DNA of 46,420 bases from contig CAYPEK010000023.1 of NCBI GenBank assembly GCA_964409645.1, positions 1 through 46,420 of the forward strand. The letters are read 5' to 3'. This DNA is from CAYPEK01 sp964409645 (lineage in GTDB: Bacteria; UBP15; UBA6099). The notes under the pieces are model-generated. The model saw only the letters and a program-made list of their open reading frames with translations, was not told the DNA's origin and ran no database searches. Below are positions 15,871 to 24,219 of the stretch, piece by piece (the first letter of the stretch is position 1; each line of letters begins with the position of its first letter). A program made the translations under genes and the position numbers.

Positions 15871-18336
15871 TTAGCGAATCCGCGCCTCAAACCCGGATGC
15901 GCGCCGCGGCACAAACACCTTCACCGCCTTCGCCGCCGCGTCGTAACTCCACGCAGCCTTCCGTCCCGCCGCATCCGTGGCAACCGCTTTCGACTCCGAA
16001 ACCGGTTTGCCGTCGAGCAACACGATGGACGGCCGTGCAGCGCTCCTGCACACCACGACATACGCACGCTTCGCGGGCATCCCGGCATAGCGCCCCTCGC
16101 GCGCGCCCACCGATACCGAAATGCCACCTAAGTTAGGCTGGACATTCGGCTGCACATCTACCTTCGTCAGCGCAAACTCGCCCTTAAGATATCGGTTCGT
16201 CGTCCCGTCGTCCTCGTAGATCGAAAACTCCGACGGCTTCGCGCCCGGATAAATATCGAGCGTGAGCGGGTCCACGGGTTTCTCCTCCGTATATTGCATC
16301 AGCGGCGCCATCGGAATAATCGCGCCCTCACGCACATACAGCGGAATCCGGTTCAGAGGCGCTTCGGCGGTCACAGTGGCCGGCCCTGCAATCGTCTCGC
16401 CCGTCCAGTAGTCGGTCCACGTCCCCGCGGGCAGATAAACCTTCCGCGACGTCGCCTTCTCCTTCGTCACCGGCGCCACAAGCAGCCACGGCCCGTACAT
16501 ATATTCGTTCGCCACCTCGTACGCCTTCCAATCGTCCGGAAATTCGAGCAGCAGCGCACGCATCACCGGCCGCGCGAACCTGTTCATCTCGTAAAACAGC
16601 GAGTACAGATACGGCGCCATCCGGTATCGCAGGTTGATGATCTCGCGGTTGTATTTCTCCGCCTCCTCGCCGTACATCCACGGCTCGTGCGTCGCGTCCC
16701 CGTGCGCGCGGTAGATCGGGCAGAACGCGCCGAACTGCATCCAACGCACGAAAATCTCCGGCGTCGGTTTTCCTGAGAAGCCGCCCACGTCCGAGTTCCA
16801 CATCGAAAAACCGGAGAGCGATGTGCCGATGCCGATCGGCACCTGCTCGTTGAACTGGTACCACGACGAACGCACGTCGCCCGACCATACGCCCGTCCCG
16901 TACCGCCAGTCACCCGTGAACCCCGACCGGCTCAGGATGAACAGCCGCTCGTCCGGCAGCTCCTTCCGATACATGTCGTACATCGCCTTGTGCATCAGCA
17001 GCGCGTAGATGTTGTGCACAGCGTTCCGCCGGTAACCATCGTGATAAACCATCTCGTCCGAGTCCCACTCCGGCTCCGTCAGATCCGTCCACCACGCGTC
17101 CACACCCGTCGCCCGGATCACCCTCACCTTGCGCCCGAACCAGTCGCGCGTCGCCGGGTTCGTGAAATCGAGCAGCAGCGACTGCCGCTTCCAGTAGCAC
17201 CCGCCGCACATCAGAAGCTGTTGCCCTTTGTCATCCGTCGTCGCGAGCCGGCCCGACGTCACCTCTTTGTAAGTGAGACTGTTGTCCGAGACGTACGGCT
17301 GCACGATCACGATTGTCTTGAACCCGAGGCGGTGCGTCTTCTTCACCCAGTTCAGCGCCCCCGGGAACACTTTCTCGTTCCACTTCAGGTTGCCCATTTC
17401 GAGCGTGTCGTCCGGGTTCTGCTGCGTCCAGTAGTTGTCGTAAATCAGCACGTCCGCCGGAATTTTCCGTTCTCGGAAATTCGACACCCGCCACTCGAAG
17501 TATTTCTTATCCAAAAAGCAACTCCGGCTCTGCATGTAGCCCGTCGCCCAGCGTGGCGGCATCGGTGTCCGCCCCGTCAGCTTCGAGTATTCATCGAGAA
17601 TTTTGTATAGCGAGTCCGACGGGAAAACATAAAACCGCAGCGGCCCGCCCGTCGCCGAGTACTTGAACGTCCCCTGCGGCTTGAAATCGAACTGCGCCTT
17701 GAACGGGTTTTCGATCAGCAACCCGTAGCCGCGCGGATTCATGAAAAACGGCATCACCATGTACGCCTGCGGATGTATGTTCCAGATGTCCACAACCATG
17801 CGGTTGAAATCGAGCCCGATCTTCTTGTCGCCGAGCACACTCGGCCGCTGCTCGCCCATTCCTAAATAGCGGTCGCCCTTTTCCTTGAGAAACGTCAGTC
17901 CGTACGAGCCGTCCGGGTTGATTTCAACACCGTCAGCAGCCAGCGCCAACAACGGCTTGCCCGATGCCGACACGACATCGAGCGTAAATGGATCTCTAGT
18001 GAACTCCACGCGAACATCGGAGTTGTAAGCCTCCCCGCGCCCCGCGTCGAACACAAATTTACCGTCTTCCAGCGCCCCCGGCAGCGTCATGTACGTTTCG
18101 TATCCGGAATTGATCGTCTTTGAGAATACTTCCACACTTACAATCCCGCGTTCGAACGCTCGCAGCACCACCCGCGCGTTCTCGCATTTCAGCTCGACGC
18201 TCCGGCCGTCCGCGGACAATCCGGCGGACATCACAGCGCCCACCCCGCCCGCCGAAGCCGCCCCCGGCAGCAGCAAAACAAGAAACGCAATAACCGCAAA
18301 CGTGATTTGAATAATTCCGCTTCTTCTGATATTCAT
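15871..18336 (-). CDS. Exported glycoside hydrolase family 31 (alpha-glucosidase/alpha-xylosidase type)
   Basis: An 821-aa protein with a signal peptide (hydrophobic core about residues 9-28, AASA-G cleavage). An N-terminal beta-sandwich (about 30-245) is followed by the GH31 TIM barrel. The catalytic nucleophile Asp is D418 in DAWWTDLTEPEW, and the acid/base Asp is D487 in GVWSGDVRSSW; both are present. Further GH31 segments are PPRWATGYMQSR and SGFSMWNSDVGGF. A C-terminal DUF5110-type sandwich follows (DPLTLDIYPG ... YEDDGTTNRY). The enzyme removes terminal alpha-linked glucose or xylose from oligosaccharides in the periplasm or outside. Substrate cannot be fixed. The start ATG has a GGGGGA-type site upstream. 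It has no obvious operon partner, although an exported DUF4838 protein lies 3 kb away. Confidence 0.93.
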   Translation of the reverse strand: MNIRRSGIIQITFAVIAFLVLLLPGAASAGGVGAVMSAGLSADGRSVELKCENARVVLRAFERGIVSVEVFSKTINSGYETYMTLPGALEDGKFVFDAGRGEAYNSDVRVEFTRDPFTLDVVSASGKPLLALAADGVEINPDGSYGLTFLKEKGDRYLGMGEQRPSVLGDKKIGLDFNRMVVDIWNIHPQAYMVMPFFMNPRGYGLLIENPFKAQFDFKPQGTFKYSATGGPLRFYVFPSDSLYKILDEYSKLTGRTPMPPRWATGYMQSRSCFLDKKYFEWRVSNFRERKIPADVLIYDNYWTQQNPDDTLEMGNLKWNEKVFPGALNWVKKTHRLGFKTIVIVQPYVSDNSLTYKEVTSGRLATTDDKGQQLLMCGGCYWKRQSLLLDFTNPATRDWFGRKVRVIRATGVDAWWTDLTEPEWDSDEMVYHDGYRRNAVHNIYALLMHKAMYDMYRKELPDERLFILSRSGFTGDWRYGTGVWSGDVRSSWYQFNEQVPIGIGTSLSGFSMWNSDVGGFSGKPTPEIFVRWMQFGAFCPIYRAHGDATHEPWMYGEEAEKYNREIINLRYRMAPYLYSLFYEMNRFARPVMRALLLEFPDDWKAYEVANEYMYGPWLLVAPVTKEKATSRKVYLPAGTWTDYWTGETIAGPATVTAEAPLNRIPLYVREGAIIPMAPLMQYTEEKPVDPLTLDIYPGAKPSEFSIYEDDGTTNRYLKGEFALTKVDVQPNVQPNLGGISVSVGAREGRYAGMPAKRAYVVVCRSAARPSIVLLDGKPVSESKAVATDAAGRKAAWSYDAAAKAVKVFVPRRASGFEARIR

Positions 18337-18546
18337 TCCCGATTCGTCCCCCGTTCTGTCATCCGCCGTGATTCATACCCGATACATTTTATCCGCCCTC
18401 CCAAAAAATAAAAACAGACACCCTTAAACCCGATTCCGCTTAATTATTCTTATTCGTTTTTCTGAGTGGTTTAAAAATCCGAGACCTGACTCTTTATCCC
18501 CTGTGGTCGTAATTCATTTCCTGTATATCATTTTAAACGGCAGCCC

Positions 18547-18747
18547 TCAATATCTCGATGTTATTATTAATAATAATATTCCCGATACAACCAATATATA
18601 AGGTAAATTAGTTAACAATATCGGGTTACTCTTTGGATATTTATTTCTAATATTATCATATAATTTATTCTTAATAATATGTAAATATATACCTATGGCT
18701 ACAAATATACTGCTAATGAAAAACATTATCATTTTCTCTATTAACAT
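18547..18747 (-). CDS. Small two-helix membrane protein
   Basis: A 66-aa, very A/T-rich gene. Two hydrophobic helices (about residues 5-24 and 45-62) are joined by a basic loop (KNKLYDNIRNKYPKSNP). The upstream GAGAG is a weak ribosome site, 7-9 nt before ATG. The composition differs strongly from the G/C-rich GH31 gene next to it, so it may be of foreign origin. No family is recognised, and a small membrane toxin or unknown accessory protein are both possible. Confidence 0.5.
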   Translation of the reverse strand: MLIEKMIMFFISSIFVAIGIYLHIIKNKLYDNIRNKYPKSNPILLTNLPYILVVSGILLLIITSRY

Positions 18748-18948
18748 TCTTTTTCTCTCATTTATTATAATACGTTATTTGCTTCATGTAATGCTGTAAC
18801 CGATTCCGGACCTGTCAGCAATCTCCCTGTAACCCCTCGGTAAAAAACAAATCTTCTATTGATGGTTCATCAGATATTCTCCCACTTGTTTTGCTCGGCG
18901 TCAACCGTCTGATTTTTGGGGTGTCACTTCCATATTTCCAAGAATATT

Positions 18949-19024
18949 TGTAGGGGCGGCCCTGTGTGGCCGCCCGCGTTACGGCGTGTTTCAATCAGGG
19001 CGGCCACACAGGGCCGCCCCTACA
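18949..19024. repeat. 27-bp perfect inverted repeat (REP/MITE-like)
   Basis: The arms 18949-18975 and 18998-19024 are exact reverse complements (27 bp each, beginning TGTAGGGGCGGCCCTGTGTGG) around a 22-nt loop. It lies in an otherwise gene-free stretch (18748-19482). It has the form of a small palindromic non-autonomous repeat unit; no target-site duplication is obvious. The transcribed strand would fold as a long hairpin. Confidence 0.85.
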
Positions 19025-19203
19025 GTTGATACGGAGAATCGCATGTGTCCGGATAATATTTATGTGTCACCCTCTAATTTTGCTCCTGTTCATGCCTTTG
19101 TTTTTGTCAATCCAAGAGAGCTACCTACCGGTACAGGCACCGCGATACAGCGCGTTGCCAGTCCCCGCCTTTTTACCTTTAGTCGTTTGTTATTTCATTC
19201 TTC

Positions 19204-19231
19204 CACGTGACCGCTTGCTGACACGCGCGGC
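19204..19231 (+). repeat. Interspersed repeat, CGTGACCGCTTGCTGAC family, copy 2
   Basis: Nearly identical to 5572-5600 (about three differences in 28). Downstream, at 19273-19289, a 7-bp hairpin GCGGGCG-TCT-CGCCCGC is another common type of short genomic repeat. No gene is visible between 18748 and 19482. Confidence 0.7.
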
Positions 19232-19337
19232 TCGGATTCGCTTCGCGCATAAAAACGCAATAACCCGGGAGCGCGGGCGTCTCGCCCGCTTATTTAACCT
19301 TTTATCCTCAATATGTTTTATGCAAGACGGTATCGCC

Positions 19338-19369
19338 GGCGGGATCGCCATTCGGCTGGCCGCACCCCG
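19338..19369 (-). repeat. Interspersed repeat, CGGCCAGCCGAA family, copy 2
   Basis: Reverse complement of 5616-5647 with 28 of 32 positions equal. It lies 107 bp from copy 2 of the CGTGACCGCTTGCTGAC repeat, in opposite relative orientation to copy 1. Confidence 0.7.
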
Positions 19370-19482
19370 CCAAACAACACATAAAAGACAATATTAAATG
19401 TTAGAGTTTTTGCTCATTTTTGTCTCTTTCGTGTAATATATCTATTGTCATTCAGTTCAATATTTCGGCCGGAGGTAACAAA

Positions 19483-19866
19483 ATGTTCGACGACTTGAAA
19501 GAAATCGAATCTCTGTACGAACAAGGCGAAATCCCCTCGCCTGAAGACCTGCGCGGCGAATATTTCGTCGTCGTGCCTTGGTTCCCGTGGTTTTCTCTTG
19601 AACTTCTTAAACATAGAAAAGATGTCGCCCCGGACGGCACAGGCGACAATGTCATCGAAGGCGGCCTCCGTTTCGGCCATTTCGTCCTTTTAAAGGATTC
19701 CGACTCCCTGCTCATAAATTACGATGTGGATGAAAACGTGGAAGTAATGAAACGAGTTGTCGATCGCATCCGCCGCCTGCCCGACGGTCGCCTTGTAGGC
19801 CGGCTTTTCTATCGGATATTGGGGCAGGAAGTTCCGCTGCTCTATTTTGAAATGCGGCCAAAATAA
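19483..19866 (+). CDS. Hypothetical soluble protein, possibly beta-barrel-like
   Basis: A 127-aa acidic protein. The start is ATG 19483 with GGAGG 7 nt upstream; an in-frame ATG 21 codons earlier has no ribosome site. The N-terminal helix (DDLKEIESLYEQGEIPSPED) is followed by strands: GEYFVVVPWFPWF, GLRFGHFVLL, SLLINYDV, GRLVGRLFYRIL and PLLYFEM. The pattern of strands with a short linker is reminiscent of small lipocalin or calycin-like folds, but I cannot match a named family. It stands alone between repeats and a long non-coding stretch. Function unknown. Confidence 0.7.
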   Translation: MFDDLKEIESLYEQGEIPSPEDLRGEYFVVVPWFPWFSLELLKHRKDVAPDGTGDNVIEGGLRFGHFVLLKDSDSLLINYDVDENVEVMKRVVDRIRRLPDGRLVGRLFYRILGQEVPLLYFEMRPK

Positions 19867-20775
19867 CAAAACGCTGTTTTTTTATTTGTATTTCAGTCGG
19901 CAGACCTTTGCTGAAGCATGTACAGTGACTCGCTGTTCAATCGGCTGTTCCTATAATTAACTGGGCTATCGCTTCCGTAACCACCATACGGAATTAAGGC
20001 TTCAAAATCGTGTCCATTCGTTTTTACGGCAATATTGCCGCTTCTTCGCTTTCTGACCGGCTTCTGCTATTAATAGATAGTCTTATTTCATCAATATGAC
20101 ACTTGGCGAGGTTCACAAAGGCGTCCGCAACAGTTTACTGTCCTTATTGTTGGTATCACCGAGAGAGTGCAGTCATTTTGAGGACAACAATTTCGGTGAT
20201 CCATGCCCTCGTGCGGACACGGTGGATAACTCATCAACGCGTGTAAAGCATGGCGATTTTTCCATTTGAACCCTTCTTTCAAAGCCCGGTTACGCGCTCC
20301 TCACACTACGTTTTTGTCACACCTGTTCGGGCAGAACATTGAAAAGATTAAATGAGTGTCAGAAGGGTAAACAACCTATTATATAGTACATGTTTGCTTG
20401 ACATTTTGTTTTATACTTATACAGCAAATGGCCTTGATCGCAACAAATCAAGCTTTATATCCATAACAACAACCGAATATTCCTCATTCATTCAGGATCA
20501 TTTTTTGTCAGTCATTTGTGGATAAGTTAGAATTTTGTGGAAATTTTTTCAAGGAGGCACATGCAATGACGTGTCGAGTCCATAATCCCTGACCATCATT
20601 TCGGAATGTTTCCACAAAAGTGATATTCTATCATCAATATGGACACGGCCAAATACGAACCGGTGAATAATGAACATATATTTGTACTTGAATTGGTTTA
20701 TTTAAGAGCAAGCCAACAATAAAGCATATATCTTGCCGTTTAATTCAACTCTATTTCAACTCATTTCGTGAATTT
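19867..20775. other. About 900 bp without a convincing gene
   Basis: Six-frame reading gives only short frames without ribosome sites (for example a 63-codon frame at 20091-20282 that is cysteine and histidine rich and looks accidental). The part 20340-20760 is A/T rich. A TTGACA lies at 20398-20403 with A/T-rich sequence after it, but the nearest -10-like TATACA is only 14 bp away, so no promoter is called. No tRNA, CRISPR or clear inverted repeat was seen. Confidence 0.5.
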
Positions 20776-21195
20776 TCAGTCTCTGGGATCGAGCAGATTG
20801 CTTGCCGGAATATCAAGCTGACGAAGCGTCTTTCGGACTTCTCCCACAAGCTCATCAACTCCGAACGGCTTGGTGATATAACGCCGGGCTCCGGCAATAT
20901 AGGAAGATAGTTTCTTGGATATATCCCTGTTAATCGTAACCATTATTACAGGAATACCTCTTGTGGTTTCATCCGACGTGATGGCGCGGCAGACCTCAAT
21001 TCCATTCATTTGCGGTAATTCTATATCGAGTAAAACCAAATCCGGCCTGTTTGTTTTGGCGGATTCTATGCCGTGCTCTCCATTATTCACAGAGATGGTC
21101 CTATACCCGGCCTCCTCAAGCACAGTACACATCAATTCATTCATATCCGCGTCGTCTTCGACCACGAGGATTGTTTTTTCTGTTTTGTCTCCCAC
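20776..21195 (-). CDS. Stand-alone response regulator receiver protein
   Basis: A 139-aa single receiver domain. The acidic pair is in LVVEDDADM, the phospho-acceptor Asp in LVLLDIELPQMNG, the conserved Thr in VIMVTINRD and the Lys in ITKPFGVDEL. A short C-terminal tail (LRQLDIPASNLLDPRD) follows and no output domain. Such proteins pass phosphate or act on partner proteins. The start is taken as GTG 21195, with GGGGG 10 nt before it; a GTG at 21240 would add 15 residues that do not resemble receiver sequence. The hybrid kinase at 12609-15659 is a possible partner, but they are 5 kb apart. Confidence 0.85.
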   Translation of the reverse strand: MGDKTEKTILVVEDDADMNELMCTVLEEAGYRTISVNNGEHGIESAKTNRPDLVLLDIELPQMNGIEVCRAITSDETTRGIPVIMVTINRDISKKLSSYIAGARRYITKPFGVDELVGEVRKTLRQLDIPASNLLDPRD

Positions 21196-21524
21196 GACCG
21201 ATAGTCCCCCAAAATTCCCGGACACGTCAAAAGCCCGCACAAATCAAGCTACTTTACTCTTTCCCATTTAGACGCAAATTAAACATTTAAACAATAATTA
21301 TAGCCTGTGATCGTGGTCACATTTTGTCTGTTTTTGTCTATTTTGCGGCTTGTTTGTGCTTCGGCCGGCGGGATTATTTGTATAATTCGCTGTTTGTCAA
21401 ACACCTCGCCGGAAGGTTTACACCGCCTTAAGGTTCCATTCAACCGCCCGGATATGTTACAGTATTCCGCAACAGGGAGTGGCGACGCTTTGACGGCGCC
21501 GGGCAAACGATGGAGGTATTGACG

Positions 21525-23495
21525 ATGCGCAACACAACACGAAAACGCGGATACTTTGCGACGCTGATCGCGGTTGCGGCGGTAGCCGGCGGCCTGATTG
21601 CAGCCCGGACGTTCGGCGCGGGCGGCGCGGNNNNNNNNNNNNNNNNNNNNNNNNNNNNNNNNNNNNNNNNNNNNNNNNNNNNNNNNNNNNNNNNNNNNNN
21701 NNNNNNNNNNNNNNNNNNNNNNNNNNNNNNCGGCGCGGGCGGCGCGGACGCACAGGCACGCGCGGGCGCGGAGATGGTTTCCGGCGGCCGCGCGCTTTGC
21801 GCGATCGTCACCCCCGATTCCCCCGGCGAGGTCGAGACACACGCCGCGGAGGAACTGCGCCTCTTCATCGGCAAAATCTCTGGCGCTGAAATGGACATCA
21901 TCGCCGAGAAGGACGCCGGCGGCAGATGCGGCATCTACGTCGGCGACACGCGGCTCGGCAAGCAGATAGTGCCGGACGACGAGATCGCTCCCCTCGGATC
22001 GGACGGTTTCGTGCTACGCGAGCGCGGCGGCAATGTCGCCGTCCGCGGCGGCCATCGCGGAACACTCTACGGTGTTTATGCGATACTCGAAGACCACCTC
22101 GGCATCCACTGGCTCGCTCCCGACACCACGATCATCCCGAAACGAGACACAATCGACCTCGCGGGACTCGAAGACACGCAAAAACCGGCGATGGAGTACC
22201 GGGAAGTCTATTTCCATGACGCGTTCGACGGCGACTGGGCGGCCCGAAACCGCCTCAACGGCGGCACTCACCGCGTTGACGGCCCCCGCGGCGGCCGCAC
22301 AAACTACCTCGGCTTCGTCCACACGTTCAACGCCCTGCTTCCAAAGGAAAAATACTTCGCGGAGCACCCCGAGTACTACGCGCTCGTCAGCGGCAAGCGG
22401 GTGGACAACACCCAGCCCTGCCTCACAAACCCGGATGTACTTAAGATCGTCACCGACCGCGTCCTCGAACTCGCCGCCTCCACAAACGGCGCGCCCACCA
22501 TCATCTCAGTCTCGCAGAACGACAACATGATGCCCTGCGAATGCGAGCGATGCCGCGCATCCGACCGCGAGGAAGGCTCCCCCTCCGGCACACTCATCAA
22601 ATTCGTCAATCAGGTCGCGGACGCCGTCGCGGAGAAATACCCGAACGTCCTCATCGACACGCTCGCCTACCAATACACCGAAAACGTGCCCCGGCACGCC
22701 AAACCGAGGTCCAATGTCATAGTCCGGCTCTGCCACATGGCGCCCTCCTGCGACACACATTCGCTCGAACATTGCTACCTCAACGCAAACTATGTCCATA
22801 ACCTTAAAGCGTGGTCCAGCATCTCCAACCGCCTCTACGTTTGGCACTACGTAACAGACTTCGCCGCCTACCTGCTGCCGCTGCCCGACCTGAACGCGAT
22901 TAAGCGCGATATGCCGTTCTACGTCAAGCACCACGTGCGCGGGCTGTTCGCGCAGGGCGACGGCGAAAGCCCCGGCGCGGAGTCCGCCGAGATCAAATCG
23001 TGGCTCATCGCCAAACTGCTCTGGAACGACAAAGCGGATTTCGAGTCGCTTTACAAGGAATTCATCGACGGCTACTACGGACCCGCCGCGCCCGACATGC
23101 TCGAATACTACAATTTGCAGCGGAAGCACGCGCTCTCGAAGAGCGTCCACGCGCACCTCTACGCGCCGCCGGACGGCGGACACCTCAGCCCAGAGCTGCT
23201 CGGCAAAATGAACGCGTCGCTCGTGAAAGCGGAGGCGGCCGCCGCGTCGGACCCGCTCGCGGCGGAGCACGTGCGCCGCGCGCGCCTGTGGATGACGTTC
23301 ACACAACTCGCCGCGCCGCGTCTCTTCACACCCGAAAACGGGTTCCCCAAGATGTCGCCGAACCAGCAACTCACAATGCTTGAGTCCTTCAAGAAAGAAA
23401 TCGCGCGCGCGAACATCACCCGTCTTCGTGAAGGCAAACCACTCGATGAATATTACAAAAAACTACGGCTCAACATCTACGGCTGGAAAGAGTGA
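21525..23495 (+). CDS. Exported DUF4838-domain glycoside-hydrolase-like protein, interrupted by an assembly gap
   Basis: The frame stays open across a 100-N gap (21631-21730). Start is ATG 21525 with GGAGG 8 nt upstream. A signal peptide or anchor follows (GYFATLIAVAAVAGGLIAA). The N-terminal part has the alpha-glucuronidase-like fold (HAAEELRLFIGKISG ... GTLYGVYAILEDHLGIHWLAP), then the DUF4838 pattern: FVHTFNALLPKEKYFAEHPEYYAL, a VSQNDN segment with CECERCRASD, and DTLAYQYTENVP. DUF4838 proteins are thought to act on polysaccharides outside the cytoplasm, but no activity is proven for this one. Removing the gap plus one 17-bp copy of the flanking direct repeat (117 bp, 39 codons) keeps the frame and would give a protein of about 617 aa. 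Confidence 0.85.
   Translation: MRNTTRKRGYFATLIAVAAVAGGLIAARTFGAGGAXXXXXXXXXXXXXXXXXXXXXXXXXXXXXXXXXXGAGGADAQARAGAEMVSGGRALCAIVTPDSPGEVETHAAEELRLFIGKISGAEMDIIAEKDAGGRCGIYVGDTRLGKQIVPDDEIAPLGSDGFVLRERGGNVAVRGGHRGTLYGVYAILEDHLGIHWLAPDTTIIPKRDTIDLAGLEDTQKPAMEYREVYFHDAFDGDWAARNRLNGGTHRVDGPRGGRTNYLGFVHTFNALLPKEKYFAEHPEYYALVSGKRVDNTQPCLTNPDVLKIVTDRVLELAASTNGAPTIISVSQNDNMMPCECERCRASDREEGSPSGTLIKFVNQVADAVAEKYPNVLIDTLAYQYTENVPRHAKPRSNVIVRLCHMAPSCDTHSLEHCYLNANYVHNLKAWSSISNRLYVWHYVTDFAAYLLPLPDLNAIKRDMPFYVKHHVRGLFAQGDGESPGAESAEIKSWLIAKLLWNDKADFESLYKEFIDGYYGPAAPDMLEYYNLQRKHALSKSVHAHLYAPPDGGHLSPELLGKMNASLVKAEAAAASDPLAAEHVRRARLWMTFTQLAAPRLFTPENGFPKMSPNQQLTMLESFKKEIARANITRLREGKPLDEYYKKLRLNIYGWKE
21631..21730. 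other. 100-N scaffold gap, probably artificial
   Basis: The 17 bases before the gap (21614-21630) and the 17 bases after it (21731-21747) are identical: CGGCGCGGGCGGCGCGG. This is what two overlapping contigs look like when joined by a fixed-size gap instead of merged. The gap falls in the signal-peptide linker of the DUF4838 gene. Confidence 0.8.
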
Positions 23496-23568
23496 ATCAC
23501 GGTAGATTAGGGCAGAATAGCAAACGGCGAGAAGAAAAAAACAAGGGTACAAAATATTAGGGTATAGT

Positions 23569-23668
23569 NNNNNNNNNNNNNNNNNNNNNNNNNNNNNNNN
23601 NNNNNNNNNNNNNNNNNNNNNNNNNNNNNNNNNNNNNNNNNNNNNNNNNNNNNNNNNNNNNNNNNNNN
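23569..23668. other. 100-N scaffold gap of unknown real size
   Basis: Unlike the gap at 21631, the flanks (GGGTATAGT before and TCTATGCATAG after) share no overlap, so real sequence is probably missing between the DUF4838 gene and the PadR gene. Linkage between the two sides rests on scaffolding. Confidence 0.7.
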
Positions 23669-23703
23669 TCTATGCATAGAGGTTCTTTACATACAGGAGA
23701 AGT

Positions 23704-24063
23704 ATGACCATGAAAATCAATAAAGATTTTGTCGCTGCCTCCGCCACGCCACTTGTATTGGCCATCCTTAGCGAAGGAGAAAGCTACGGTTATGCGATTA
23801 TTAAGCGGGTAAGTGAACTCTCGAAAGGCGAGCTTCAGTGGACAGACGGGATGCTCTATCCTCTTCTGCATCGTCTGGAGCGCAACGGATATGTCAGGGC
23901 GACATGGGGCAAGTCCGAAACCGGACGCCGAAGGAAATACTACCGCCTGACGGATCTAGGGATGAAACAGCTCGAAAAACAACAGCAGCAGTGGCAGGTT
24001 ATCGACTCAACGTTACGCGGCATCTGGTTTGTCGGTCCGGATGCCGCACTACAAAGCATATAA
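23704..24063 (+). CDS. PadR-family transcriptional regulator
   Basis: A 119-aa winged-helix protein of usual PadR length. Visible PadR features are LAILSEGESYGYAIIKRV, then LQWTDGMLYPLLHRLERNGYV, then the wing RRRKYYRLTDLGMKQL. The start ATG has GGAG just upstream (an ATG two codons later is equally good). PadR proteins usually repress a nearby membrane protein or transporter gene; the next gene encodes a protein with the prefix domain that typically accompanies PadR regulators. A possible hairpin (CCAGCTCT with AGCGAGCTGG) lies in the 156-bp gap between them. Confidence 0.93.
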   Translation: MTMKINKDFVAASATPLVLAILSEGESYGYAIIKRVSELSKGELQWTDGMLYPLLHRLERNGYVRATWGKSETGRRRKYYRLTDLGMKQLEKQQQQWQVIDSTLRGIWFVGPDAALQSI

Positions 24064-24219
24064 CCCGGTTTTTGCGAGAAAATCCGAGGAACAGACGAAA
24101 GAGCAATCTGCCGCGATGAACCACCGATTCAAACTCTGCCACACACGCAATGTTCTCCAGCTCTCACGCGCATCGGTGAAAAAAAGCGAGCTGGTTTCAT
24201 ACTTATAAGGAGACACTTA

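Noticed and set aside
18966..19397. 143-codon open frame across the inverted repeat
   Set aside because: It runs through the palindromic repeat and two other repeats and has no ribosome site; a chance frame.
20091..20282. 63-codon minus-strand frame rich in Cys and His
   Set aside because: No ribosome site and no recognisable domain; probably accidental.
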